Origin: a virus
DNA: 64,000 nucleotides
Direction: 5' to 3' (one strand)
Virus record (IMG/VR): IMGVR_UViG_3300042691_021282
Coordinates: 31,481-95,480 of that record
Shown here: positions 11,701-21,136 of the stretch, one piece after another
Numbering within the stretch: position 1 is the stretch's first letter
How the letters are laid out: each line of letters starts with the position of its first letter
Translations under genes and position numbers: made by a program
Notes under the pieces: generated by a model
Databases searched by the model: none
What the model saw: the letters and a program-made list of their open reading frames with translations, nothing else
Told to the model about the DNA's origin: nothing

Positions 11701-14700
11701 TACAATATAAAGAGTGTTTGGTAATTTGTTAGTATTGCCTATACCAATAATAGAAGTCGTTGCTATTCCAATTGCATTTTGAGTGGATTCATCTGAATTT
11801 AAATAAGAGTATTCAACTTCTTCTCCAGTTACAAAATAGTGTCCAGGTATTTCTATAGTGTTATCTAAGATAGAAATTACACTAGTAGATACCCCACTAA
11901 AAGTTTTTTGGAAAATTGGATTTTGCTTATATGTTAAATCAAAAGACTTTCTTACATCTATATTTGTGCCCAAGTATTCTGATGATGAATAAATTATATT
12001 AAACCCGTTTCCAAAATCAAGATCTGTGGGATAAACTTCGTCTAATTCTGTGATTAAAAATTCACAAACTCTAACTTGAACTTCAATATTTGGAGAAGGA
12101 GTAAACAATAATCTGCAATTTGATCCGGAAATATCAGAAGTAAATTCTCCAAGACTATCATTAGTTTGAATAACAGCAAATTCGGAAATTGAAGAATTAG
12201 TATCACTTCTGGAAATTATAAGTTCACAAGTCTGATATTCATTATTAGTCAAGTCCTCAACTGAAGCTATGTAATAAGCTCCAATTGAATCACTTTCAAA
12301 ACTTGAAACTACATTTGCTGTTGGAGATGGAGATGATGATATTGTTTTTAATTTAGAATTAATATACCCAGCAGAATAACGTTCTGTAGCAATTCCTGTA
12401 GAAGCACTGTTCCCTATGGAAACTACAAAAGTATTCACATTTAAACTAGATCCATATCCAATTACTGGATTTAACTCAACATTTAAATTTCCTCCAGAAA
12501 GACTGAAATTAAAAGTTGTTATTCCTGTAGTAGAATATGAATTTAATGAATTTGTATTCAACATTCCATATTCTAATGAATTTACATTAGTACCATCATT
12601 CAATAATGTAAATTCATTTATTTCATAGTAATTTCCATCAGTAGATCCAATTTGAACTAAAACTTTTGACGATCTATATGTAGAGGCAATGCTGACTATA
12701 GAAGTTGTAGTTGCAGTACTTACTTTGGAATAATCTGAAGTTATATTAACAATGTTACCTATACTAGTACTTCCTAATCCAGAAGCAATATTGGGGAAAT
12801 CAATAGAAAATAATTTTACTTCGTAAATATTATCTGAAAAATTATATGGGAAAAACTTCAACTGTCCAAATCCGGAACTAATTGAAAAGTCAAAACTTCC
12901 TAAAGGTTGTTCAGTGTGAACAAATCCATATTGATTTAAATATCCAAAATTGTCATCGTGTAAAAGTGATACTAAACCAACCTCAACAGGGTCTAAAAAT
13001 ACTTTGTCCTGTATACTAAAGAAATACTTTTTATACCTTGTAGAAAGAAATGGATCGGACGAAATATCAAAACTATCAACAACACTAAATTTATCTATTC
13101 TTGAAGTGCTGTTGAAAGACTTTGAGATGTCATCAATATTTAAGACTCGATTGCCAATAGATTCTATGTAATCTTGAAGTATTTTTGAATTAAATGTTAT
13201 TTCATTAGATCCCATTTTTAAATTGGTTTCAATACTATTTTCTTTGACTAGATCAAAGTCATAGTAACAATTCACATTTGCAATATTATAAACATCAGAT
13301 ATTCCTGTTATATTACTAGAGTTCTGGTCTTTATTCATACCAGAATAATTTGAATTTGAATCTATGATTAAATCACTAAATTTTTTAAATCCTGATGTAT
13401 GAGTTAACTTACTAACATTTTCATTCCATTTATCATACTCAACTTTTGATTGAATTGAATATGAAAAATACTGATAATAATCACTATCGTGTATTCTCTG
13501 TGTATTGTAATTTAAAAATCCAGTTTCTTTAGACCAACCTTTGTTGACTATAGATGAAGAAGATACATTGTAGTTTAAATCAAACTCTTGTATTTTTTTT
13601 ATTTTTGCTATAGTATTTGAAGAAGAACCTCTAATTGTTCTACCAACATAAAAATCATCAACGGTAGATACTTTGATAATATCTCTATCAACATCATGAT
13701 TTTCAATTATACCTATAGAACCATTAGACACTATTTTTTCATCTTTCAAGAATTGTTTTTTCTTGATTTTTAATTCAAAAGAAGGTAAATCTTTCGAATT
13801 GATTATCCTTGCGGAAGAATTTAATAAATCATAAGTACCTAAGATAACTCCATTTTCAAGATACTTACTCATACTGTAAGTTACAGTACCTCCAAATCCA
13901 CCAATATTTGGATCTATACTTATAATTTCAAATGAATTATATTCATATTCTGATGAGTTATACCCTTTTAATGTTGACCCAATACCAACACTTACATTTT
14001 CAATAATTACATTATCTCCAGTAACAAAAGGAAAATCATCTATATCACTGTAAGATTTTGCAAGTCCAACAGTTACTGTTTTATTTGTAGAATTATAAGA
14101 AATTGAATTGATTCCAATTCCATTACTATTGTTTATTGGAATGATTTTTGGAGTATAATTTCCTGTAATTTTATTAGTATTTTTAAGTATTGATACTGTA
14201 TGTCTATTGATATCATAATCAAGAACTACATCATCAATTTGAGTTTTTGTAAATGTATCAAAAAGAATTAAATCTGGTTTTACTGAGTATTTTTTGCCAG
14301 TAGAAGTAACAAGAATATTTTCTATAGTTGAATATGAATCTATTTCAAATATAGAAGAGAATTTTGCTGTAGGTCTAATTGAAAAATCTGAAGAATAATT
14401 AAATCCAATATCTATTATCTCTATATTTTTTTCATTAACCGATCCTATTTCTTTTCCATCAGCATATAATATTGCACCTTTATTTTGAACATCTAAAATT
14501 TTTGGTAAAGAAGTTAATTTTTTAGTTGAAGATTCAATTTGAATTTTAGAAATTGGACCATCTGCACTTGTGGGGGAATTAACATAATACTTAATATCTG
14601 AAGAATTTGATGAATATAAAGAAGATTCTGGATTTTTGTTTAGATTAAATGTAAATGTTGTGCTACCAACTCCAACTATTTTTTGAATTCCATTATACAA

Positions 14701-17700
14701 ACTTTGATTTATAATAATTTTATTAAAGTTTGTTACATCACTATCAATAATTATTTCTAAATTTTCTTTTGAATTAATTTTAGTGTTAATTGGATTGAGT
14801 TTATAATATAGAATTTGAGGTGAATTTTTTAAGTTTAAAGATACTTTTGCTGAAGTATCAATTCCAACTACTCCAGATCTAGTAACATCAAATATTTTTG
14901 TTAATCCAGAATTTTCATATTTATCTGTAAATAAAGGATCAGTATAGAAATCTAACTCAAATGCTGGATAATTTTTTGAATTATTAGTAAAAGATAATGA
15001 TGAATCCGAAAGATCAAAAGATATTTCAGAATTCCCTGTCACATTAATTTCAGAATTAATCTTTGATATAGTTCCAGAGGATGTTGAAGTAAATTTAATA
15101 TAATTTGGTAAAGACTTTATCGAATCATATAAAGTATTTGACAATCTGATTTTATTTTGATCTATAACAATCGCATAGTAAATATTATCATTTAGTAACC
15201 CTCCTGTAGGAGATCCAGTGCAAGTGTGAATTACCTTTTGTCCTGTTTTTAAGTTATGACCATAAATTGTTATTGTATTTTTTATTAAATCAACATCAGA
15301 TGCAACAAAGTTTCTTGGATTAACTAAAACTCTTCTATGTTTTTTATTATATATTAACTTGATAGAAGTACTTACTCCCGAAAAAACAGAAATATCTATA
15401 ATATCATTTCTAGTCAAACCGTGGAGATCTTTTGTTTGTACAGTTACAACATTTTTTGATATATCGGCAACTAAAATGTTTTCATAATTAGTAGTAAAAC
15501 TATGAGTATCTCCTGTTCCAACTGAAGTAAAATATAAAATTGAAGAAGAAATTGAACCAACACCAACAAAAGTTCCTGTAGATCCTAAACCAACTTTTAT
15601 TGTAGAAATCCCAATTAAATCATTGGAAATTTTTGCAACATAAACAGTTGAGTTTTCGTTCAATTGGAAATTAGAAATACCATTAGTAGAAACTGAAACT
15701 CTGGTTCCTCCATTTGATGAGTAACTTAAAGAGTCTCCTGTATTTAAATTGTGATTTTGTAGATAAATTGATTGAGTTGGAATCTGTTTAATAACCCATT
15801 TGTTTACATATGAAGTTACTCCAATTCCAGATAAGGCAGAACTATTAAAATCAATTCCAATTGAAGTTTCTCCTATGGAAACTATTTTTTTCTTAGATAT
15901 ATCAAATGATGGATTGGTTGAATCTACTAAATCAACGTATCCTCCACCAGTATACTCTTGAATATCCTTAATATCAGAGAAATATAAAAACGTAGTGCTA
16001 CCAGTCCCTATTGATACTGGGTGTTTAAAATTATTTGTACTTAAAAATAGTGTAGAATTAATTCCAACACCAGCAGTAGTTCCCAAACCTACGGATAATA
16101 TGGGATTAAAATATAATTCTTTATTGGAAATATAGTTATATGAAGTCGTAATTCCAAAGTTAATTTCAAACTTTCTTGGATTTTCTGTTATAGCAGTACC
16201 TACAGGAATAGAAGAAACCCCTATTGTTCCATATTGGTTTCTTAATATTCTTAATTGAGATTTTTGTGGATCTATATTTAAAATCTTTATTTGCTCATTT
16301 CCAAGATAATATATATCATTTTCTCTTATTTTTGATTCTTCAAGAGATCCGGAAACATTCAAATAAGTAACAATCCCCGTTATTGAAGATGATTCTATAC
16401 CAGATCTAAGGACCAAAGAATGATTTTTTACTGATATATTTCCAAATATATTGTAGTCAACCAATGAAGTTAAGACCACTAAATCATTATCAATTAAGTT
16501 ATGGGGAATAGATGAAAATCCCGTATAGTTGTCGGAATTATTAATAAATTCTACATCAGAAATAGTAGTTGTGGATGCGTTAATAAAATCAACAGGTTTT
16601 CCTTCTATTTGAGTTACAAACGCACTTGTCTTACCGTCAGAAAAGTTAATTTTTTCTCCAACATAGTATGAATTGCCTCCTGTCACAATCCCAATAGAAT
16701 TAATTTTTCCTGAAGAAATTGATTTTATTCTTGATATTTGGGATTTAATTTCATTTGGATTAGTTAATTGATCATAGGTTGTATATTTTTTTAATAATCC
16801 ATATGGAGAAGTATTTCTCAATAGAGAAGATTCATTTAGATTAAATTTATTTAAATTCGATGTGGATAAGAAATTAAATTTTATAGGAACTGACTTATAA
16901 GTATTTCCTATTACATAAGGGAATTGTGGTTTTTTATAATTAAGAAATGGTTCATTATTTTGAGGAAGACCGTCATCAACAGTACAGAAATATGCATATA
17001 CTCCATTTGGGAATTCTGGAGTTACGCAGAATCTTCCATTATGCTCATCTAAGTCACCACTATTTGTAAAAGAATAATCTTCTACAAAAGAACCTGATGG
17101 ATAATTTGGTCTATTTAATAAATTATTGGTAAGTTCATAACCAGAAATCATTTGCTTAACTGAACCACCAGTAATAGAGGCATAACCATAAGGTCCATAA
17201 ATTGGATTTCCGTCGTATGCCCAACCAATGATTGGAGAATGTGTTAATGATGTTGATTCTACACCATTGATTAATTCTAAATCTGAATTATAAACTAATT
17301 TTCCATTAAGACTTCTCTGTCCAAGAACTGAAGATCTTAATTTTCTTGGAGCATATAAATGGGTATATTCTAATCCATTTTTATCATTTTTTCCTTCATA
17401 AAGAACACCATCATCAGGAGGTATTTGATTATTTGTAAAAAGTCTTTCAAAGAAATTAAATCTCCAAGTTTTAATTTTTGCCTCAAATTTAGATTCTGCT
17501 CCTGCAGGAACTATATTAATTAAAGTATTTTCTTCGTATCCTCCACCACCATAAATTACTTTTACTCTTTTTAAAGAATTGTTTTCTATAATTGGAGTTA
17601 GAACAGCACCTGATCCAGTTCCAACAATACTTATCTTTGGTGTCGAATAATATTGAGTCCCACTATTGATTACTATAACATCTACTATTTTCCCATTTGA

Positions 17701-20700
17701 TACTATTGGTTTTACCTGGGCATTTTTGCCAGTTAATGCAGTTATAACAGGTTGTCTATTATAATTGAGAATCTCAGATCCATATGAAGATCCTTTGTTT
17801 TCTAAGTGGACCGAAGTAATCTTTCCCGTAAATATTGGTCTTAAATCTACTTGATTTGAATAGGTACTACCTATTCCTGTTTTGCCAATTACCGTTATTG
17901 TTATTGGTTCATAGTTAAACGAATGAGTCCCTAAACCGGTGGAGTTAAAATTAATATAATTTTTAGTTTTATAGAAGAAATCCTTTTCAGTAGTTCCTAA
18001 AGCAACGTTGGATAATTTAAAATTATTTTTATCAACAACTGTTACGTAATATGAGGAATTTGATACAAGACCTCCAATATCAGTATTTGACGAAGTATAA
18101 GTTACTATTTCTCCTTCACGGTAATCGTGATTTTTTATAGTAATTATTCCAGAAAATGTATTAATTCCCACAGGAGAAACGGTTCTTTTTTTTGTCTCAT
18201 ATCCGTAACCAGAATTAATTACTTGTGCCGACCCAATTTGTTTTTTCTTTGAAAGAGATTTAAACAAATGTCTACCAGTACCTATACCAATCAAATTAAC
18301 AGTATTGATTCCAATAGAAGCATCATCTAAATTATTATATAATTTAACCGTAAATGCATCAATAACAGATGCATAGTATTGAGAATTTGTACTTAACCCT
18401 GATATTTTAGTTTGCCCTTGTGGATCATAAAGAACAACTTCATTATTTCTAAATTTATGGTAGGTAGTAAAACCTACAGTATTAGTTACTGTATTGATTC
18501 CTGTCTTTGCATTAAAAGATGCTGAATAATCTATTGATACTAAGTTCAAAGAAACTTGTGCTTCTTTTCCATTACCACCGGATATAATAACAGTAGGAGT
18601 TTCTGTGAAATCAAAACCTGGATCAATAATATCAACTCTTTCTAAAGATCCATTGATTGATAAGTATCCATTTGCACCAAAACCATTATCATCTTCAATA
18701 CTTAATACTGGTGGATTAATAATATCATATCCACTCCCTGATGCGGTTGGAAAAATGTCTTCTATTTCTCCATAATATAAAACATCTTTAGATTTATAAT
18801 TCAATAACTCAACTCCATTCACAAAAATTCCAGTTGTTCCTGGAAAAGTTTCTACGTTAGAATTGTTATCAGGAATTTTAGGAGTTGATAGTTCTCTAAA
18901 AATATTTTGAGGTAGTAATTTTTTAGTGTCAAGAGTTGAATTTGTAAATGATTCTAACACAAATTTATTATTTGTAACACTACCGGTCACTTTAACAAAG
19001 TTTTGCGTGTAGATATTTTCTCTACTTCTAGCAAGTTTAATATTATTTTGATCTACAGCATAAACAAAATAAATTCCTTTTTTAAGATCTAACTTATTGT
19101 TATTATCTCCTGGCACATAAACAACAGCATCACCAGTGTAAAATCTATGAGAAATTGCATTAATTATTTCAGATTCAATATATGAACCAGAAAAAGTCAC
19201 TGATCTATCAGTTATTAATAATGGTTCAAAAATATAATTTGGCAATGATTGCGAATTTACAAAAATATTTTGCTCTTTATCAATATAAACGTTTTGAACA
19301 TTTGTAGAATATTTTGAAAGTTCTGGGTAATTTATCGAATTAACTTTTAAAATATTTTTTCTTAATGTATAACTAATAGATTCATTTACATCTTCAAATC
19401 CGACAACAAAAAATGTTTTTTTGTTTGATTGCCCTACTATGGTTCCATTTTTTGGAGATCCTTCACTGTATAATAAAGTAACAGAATCTCCTACTTTTAA
19501 AATATTGTCATCATATAAAACAACTTCATAAACTAAATTAGCAGTATCAACTAAAGAAATTTTTTCTAATTTATATTTTGTTGTTATGTTATAAAACCAA
19601 TTTTCAGACTTTACAGTTTCTAAATTCTTGCCTAGAGTTTTAATTTTTATTCTTTCATTTATGGATGAATAATATGGAGTTGATTCAATATTTACTGAAG
19701 ATAAAACCCCACCTACAAAAACTTTAATCTGCTCAGAACCATTGTATCCATAAGCGAAAGTATTTAATCTAATAGTAGAATTTACACTAATATCTTGAAC
19801 TATACCACTGCAATCTAAAAATTGAGTAGATGTTCTTGATAAGTAAGATACTACAAAAGTTGTTCCATCTATTTTTTGAATTAACAGTTCACCAGAGTCT
19901 GGAAATCCTATAGTTGAATCTACATCAATAAAATCACTACCAGAACTGATATCTATTGTAGTTTTTGATTTTGGATGGATAGTAAATTCCCCTAGATTTG
20001 AACTATAAGTATTTTCTTTTGTTTGATCTAAACTTATAGTATAGTAAAAGTTACTTCCTCTTTGAATTTTTTCTACCTTAGCAATTGTTCCCTTTGATTG
20101 TGGGATGTTAAGATATTCGTCTTGATATAAAGTTAAGTTTTCTAGATCTTCTGGGTCTCCTTCAAATTGTTCAACAACTAAATCTCTAAAAACATTATAC
20201 TGAGCATCTGAAGACTGAATAACAAAATCTCTTGGTCTAATGATACTTACATCTTCACCAAAGAGTGCTCTGAAAAGAAGTTCAAAGGAGCAATCAGATC
20301 CCTTTGATTGGTAAAATTGCTTTATATTGCGAATAAATGTTGCTTCATTGATTTGGTCATAAAATTCTTCATCTTCAAATCCTGGAGCAAGTTGAATTTT
20401 GATTTTTTTGAAGAATTCTGTAAGAAATATTATGCTTAAATTGGTTATTTCTGACCCTAATACGTGACTGTCAATTGAAGTTTCTTCATAGACAAGTTCA
20501 TCTGTTGTATTATCTGAATCATATGCTACAGTAGCATTAAATCCTCTAGTACAATTTGTAAGTTTATTTCCATTAATTTCGCAGGTATATGTATTTGATG
20601 AATTATAAACACTAACTTCAGTATCAATAATTAAAGGAGAATCTGTAAGAACACTTAATCCATCTTCGATGGATAAAATTTTTGTAGTATTTACAATATT

Positions 20701-21135
20701 TCCTTGATTGTCTTTAATAATAAGTATCTTTCCTATCCAATCCTCATTAACATCTGAAGAAACAATAGAAGTTGACCCTACTTCTATTGTAAATGTTGCC
20801 GTTGTTATAGTATCTTCTACTAATCTTTCATACCAAATAATTTCGTTATCAATTTTAATTAATCCATAATTTTTTGGAAGATCTTTACTTGAGTATATAA
20901 AAACTTCATTTTCAAAGTCTAATGGGTATGTGAGTGTCGTTGTTAAATCTAAATTTGTAACACTATCAATTTGAACATACTTGTCAATATTATGAATTAT
21001 ATCAAGAGCAGCACTTTGATTTTCTTGAGATTTATAATATTGTGATAAAAACTCTATAACTAACGGAAATTCTATTTTAACGTACTCTGGTACGAGACTT
21101 TCTACAATTGAATAGAATTTAATTGAGTTCTTCAT
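8707..21135 (-). CDS. giant virion structural protein (4142 aa) at the gp7 position, YHYH domain
   Basis: This single open frame of 4142 residues lies between gp6 and gp8, where T4 has gene 7 (about 1030 residues), so it is roughly four times larger. Residues about 1-330 form a conserved non-repetitive N-terminus that probably docks to the baseplate wedge. Residues about 1268-1395 match the YHYH domain (GWAYDGNPIYGPYGY). Much of the remainder is repeats: an H-x-L-x-TGD-x-VxY unit followed by YYVxVVDxNxIKL (near residues 661, 891, 1001, 1795 and 1958, with weaker copies) and many GxGY motifs. It is likely a long baseplate-attached fibre or plug. Overlaps with both neighbours are absent and gaps are 1-19 bases. 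Confidence 0.85.
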   Translation of the reverse strand: MKNSIKFYSIVESLVPEYVKIEFPLVIEFLSQYYKSQENQSAALDIIHNIDKYVQIDSVTNLDLTTTLTYPLDFENEVFIYSSKDLPKNYGLIKIDNEIIWYERLVEDTITTATFTIEVGSTSIVSSDVNEDWIGKILIIKDNQGNIVNTTKILSIEDGLSVLTDSPLIIDTEVSVYNSSNTYTCEINGNKLTNCTRGFNATVAYDSDNTTDELVYEETSIDSHVLGSEITNLSIIFLTEFFKKIKIQLAPGFEDEEFYDQINEATFIRNIKQFYQSKGSDCSFELLFRALFGEDVSIIRPRDFVIQSSDAQYNVFRDLVVEQFEGDPEDLENLTLYQDEYLNIPQSKGTIAKVEKIQRGSNFYYTISLDQTKENTYSSNLGEFTIHPKSKTTIDISSGSDFIDVDSTIGFPDSGELLIQKIDGTTFVVSYLSRTSTQFLDCSGIVQDISVNSTIRLNTFAYGYNGSEQIKVFVGGVLSSVNIESTPYYSSINERIKIKTLGKNLETVKSENWFYNITTKYKLEKISLVDTANLVYEVVLYDDNILKVGDSVTLLYSEGSPKNGTIVGQSNKKTFFVVGFEDVNESISYTLRKNILKVNSINYPELSKYSTNVQNVYIDKEQNIFVNSQSLPNYIFEPLLITDRSVTFSGSYIESEIINAISHRFYTGDAVVYVPGDNNNKLDLKKGIYFVYAVDQNNIKLARSRENIYTQNFVKVTGSVTNNKFVLESFTNSTLDTKKLLPQNIFRELSTPKIPDNNSNVETFPGTTGIFVNGVELLNYKSKDVLYYGEIEDIFPTASGSGYDIINPPVLSIEDDNGFGANGYLSINGSLERVDIIDPGFDFTETPTVIISGGNGKEAQVSLNLVSIDYSASFNAKTGINTVTNTVGFTTYHKFRNNEVVLYDPQGQTKISGLSTNSQYYASVIDAFTVKLYNNLDDASIGINTVNLIGIGTGRHLFKSLSKKKQIGSAQVINSGYGYETKKRTVSPVGINTFSGIITIKNHDYREGEIVTYTSSNTDIGGLVSNSSYYVTVVDKNNFKLSNVALGTTEKDFFYKTKNYINFNSTGLGTHSFNYEPITITVIGKTGIGSTYSNQVDLRPIFTGKITSVHLENKGSSYGSEILNYNRQPVITALTGKNAQVKPIVSNGKIVDVIVINSGTQYYSTPKISIVGTGSGAVLTPIIENNSLKRVKVIYGGGGYEENTLINIVPAGAESKFEAKIKTWRFNFFERLFTNNQIPPDDGVLYEGKNDKNGLEYTHLYAPRKLRSSVLGQRSLNGKLVYNSDLELINGVESTSLTHSPIIGWAYDGNPIYGPYGYASITGGSVKQMISGYELTNNLLNRPNYPSGSFVEDYSFTNSGDLDEHNGRFCVTPEFPNGVYAYFCTVDDGLPQNNEPFLNYKKPQFPYVIGNTYKSVPIKFNFLSTSNLNKFNLNESSLLRNTSPYGLLKKYTTYDQLTNPNEIKSQISRIKSISSGKINSIGIVTGGNSYYVGEKINFSDGKTSAFVTQIEGKPVDFINASTTTISDVEFINNSDNYTGFSSIPHNLIDNDLVVLTSLVDYNIFGNISVKNHSLVLRSGIESSSITGIVTYLNVSGSLEESKIRENDIYYLGNEQIKILNIDPQKSQLRILRNQYGTIGVSSIPVGTAITENPRKFEINFGITTSYNYISNKELYFNPILSVGLGTTAGVGINSTLFLSTNNFKHPVSIGTGSTTFLYFSDIKDIQEYTGGGYVDLVDSTNPSFDISKKKIVSIGETSIGIDFNSSALSGIGVTSYVNKWVIKQIPTQSIYLQNHNLNTGDSLSYSSNGGTRVSVSTNGISNFQLNENSTVYVAKISNDLIGISTIKVGLGSTGTFVGVGSISSSILYFTSVGTGDTHSFTTNYENILVADISKNVVTVQTKDLHGLTRNDIIDISVFSGVSTSIKLIYNKKHRRVLVNPRNFVASDVDLIKNTITIYGHNLKTGQKVIHTCTGSPTGGLLNDNIYYAIVIDQNKIRLSNTLYDSIKSLPNYIKFTSTSSGTISKINSEINVTGNSEISFDLSDSSLSFTNNSKNYPAFELDFYTDPLFTDKYENSGLTKIFDVTRSGVVGIDTSAKVSLNLKNSPQILYYKLNPINTKINSKENLEIIIDSDVTNFNKIIINQSLYNGIQKIVGVGSTTFTFNLNKNPESSLYSSNSSDIKYYVNSPTSADGPISKIQIESSTKKLTSLPKILDVQNKGAILYADGKEIGSVNEKNIEIIDIGFNYSSDFSIRPTAKFSSIFEIDSYSTIENILVTSTGKKYSVKPDLILFDTFTKTQIDDVVLDYDINRHTVSILKNTNKITGNYTPKIIPINNSNGIGINSISYNSTNKTVTVGLAKSYSDIDDFPFVTGDNVIIENVSVGIGSTLKGYNSSEYEYNSFEIISIDPNIGGFGGTVTYSMSKYLENGVILGTYDLLNSSARIINSKDLPSFELKIKKKQFLKDEKIVSNGSIGIIENHDVDRDIIKVSTVDDFYVGRTIRGSSSNTIAKIKKIQEFDLNYNVSSSSIVNKGWSKETGFLNYNTQRIHDSDYYQYFSYSIQSKVEYDKWNENVSKLTHTSGFKKFSDLIIDSNSNYSGMNKDQNSSNITGISDVYNIANVNCYYDFDLVKENSIETNLKMGSNEITFNSKILQDYIESIGNRVLNIDDISKSFNSTSRIDKFSVVDSFDISSDPFLSTRYKKYFFSIQDKVFLDPVEVGLVSLLHDDNFGYLNQYGFVHTEQPLGSFDFSISSGFGQLKFFPYNFSDNIYEVKLFSIDFPNIASGLGSTSIGNIVNITSDYSKVSTATTTSIVSIASTYRSSKVLVQIGSTDGNYYEINEFTLLNDGTNVNSLEYGMLNTNSLNSYSTTGITTFNFSLSGGNLNVELNPVIGYGSSLNVNTFVVSIGNSASTGIATERYSAGYINSKLKTISSSPSPTANVVSSFESDSIGAYYIASVEDLTNNEYQTCELIISRSDTNSSISEFAVIQTNDSLGEFTSDISGSNCRLLFTPSPNIEVQVRVCEFLITELDEVYPTDLDFGNGFNIIYSSSEYLGTNIDVRKSFDLTYKQNPIFQKTFSGVSTSVISILDNTIEIPGHYFVTGEEVEYSYLNSDESTQNAIGIATTSIIGIGNTNKLPNTLYIVKVNDLKVKVSASASEALLTIPKVLDITSVGVGTNHKFTSKKQNSKCLISIDNIIQSPIVSTSVTTGVTTSLSKTTNIIKISSTDDLYGGDFIKINDEIMKIKSVGFGSTNSILVQRPLLGTIVQSHNLNDTVTKISGNYNIIDNTLHFSEAPFGNIEFLNSNNRGDEQDYYKIDSRSKFNGRVFIRSGVENSLEETYAKNYIFDSISLSFTGFTTAFTLSSNNSNVSGIVTSNGIVLINNVFQLPNKITGTIEENQYTLTESSGITTIVFEPSTLINYDSDINKTSLPRGGIILSVASTEGFGYQPLVAAGGTAVVSLAGTIQSISIGNSGSGYRSGIQTTVNVSVATSSTGIININKIGTATVSNGNIVSVAITNPGTGYTSTNPPIVVFESPLPYYNIPLIYSSLSSGIGTGAKVNIIVGQGSSVINFEISNYGFGYQIGDILTINVGGSTGIPTNTSLPFKEFNLTIDQIYNDTFYGWSIGTLQVLDSVENLIDGNRKLFPIKVDGQQISIRARKGSSIDIQSTLLVFINDVLQVPGEGYTFNGGSIIEISEPPKEGDKLKILFYKGTGDVDTQSIDILEPVETGDIVNINSTDLLLDQTDRLVEQINNSDLIVTNSYFGVGVSSNTILKRPITLCRQTEDRFVDGRYVSKDRNIYEPLIFPITNIIENVSTSSTTIFVEGVKTFFDNAKEYVQNNVDNVPQKSIRILSQTTTSAAIATAVVSAAGSISSIIISDGGVGYSTNPSVIVQNPVGSGVTVGIGTTALASSVISIGGTVSSIIITDSGIGYTTANPPVVIIEPPSATYEDITNVSYTGDFGIIVGVATTSIAGVALTGITFDLFVPTSSALRNTSINVGIATTGISGIQTNYLFVVNNSNIGNGVTSLNSSGSIVGVGSTFLDGIYSAVKVSTAQTSVPGIGITNVSRVVVSVQSYNGLTGTGYSEFFGNYSWGLISNLTRKTPQSFAANINGYSGIVTSPIVIRSKSLKYIGYSTT

Positions 21136-21136
21136 A

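Noticed and set aside
9350-13171. Plus-strand ORFs opposite the giant gene
   Set aside because: Antisense shadows in repeat-rich sequence, low-complexity composition.
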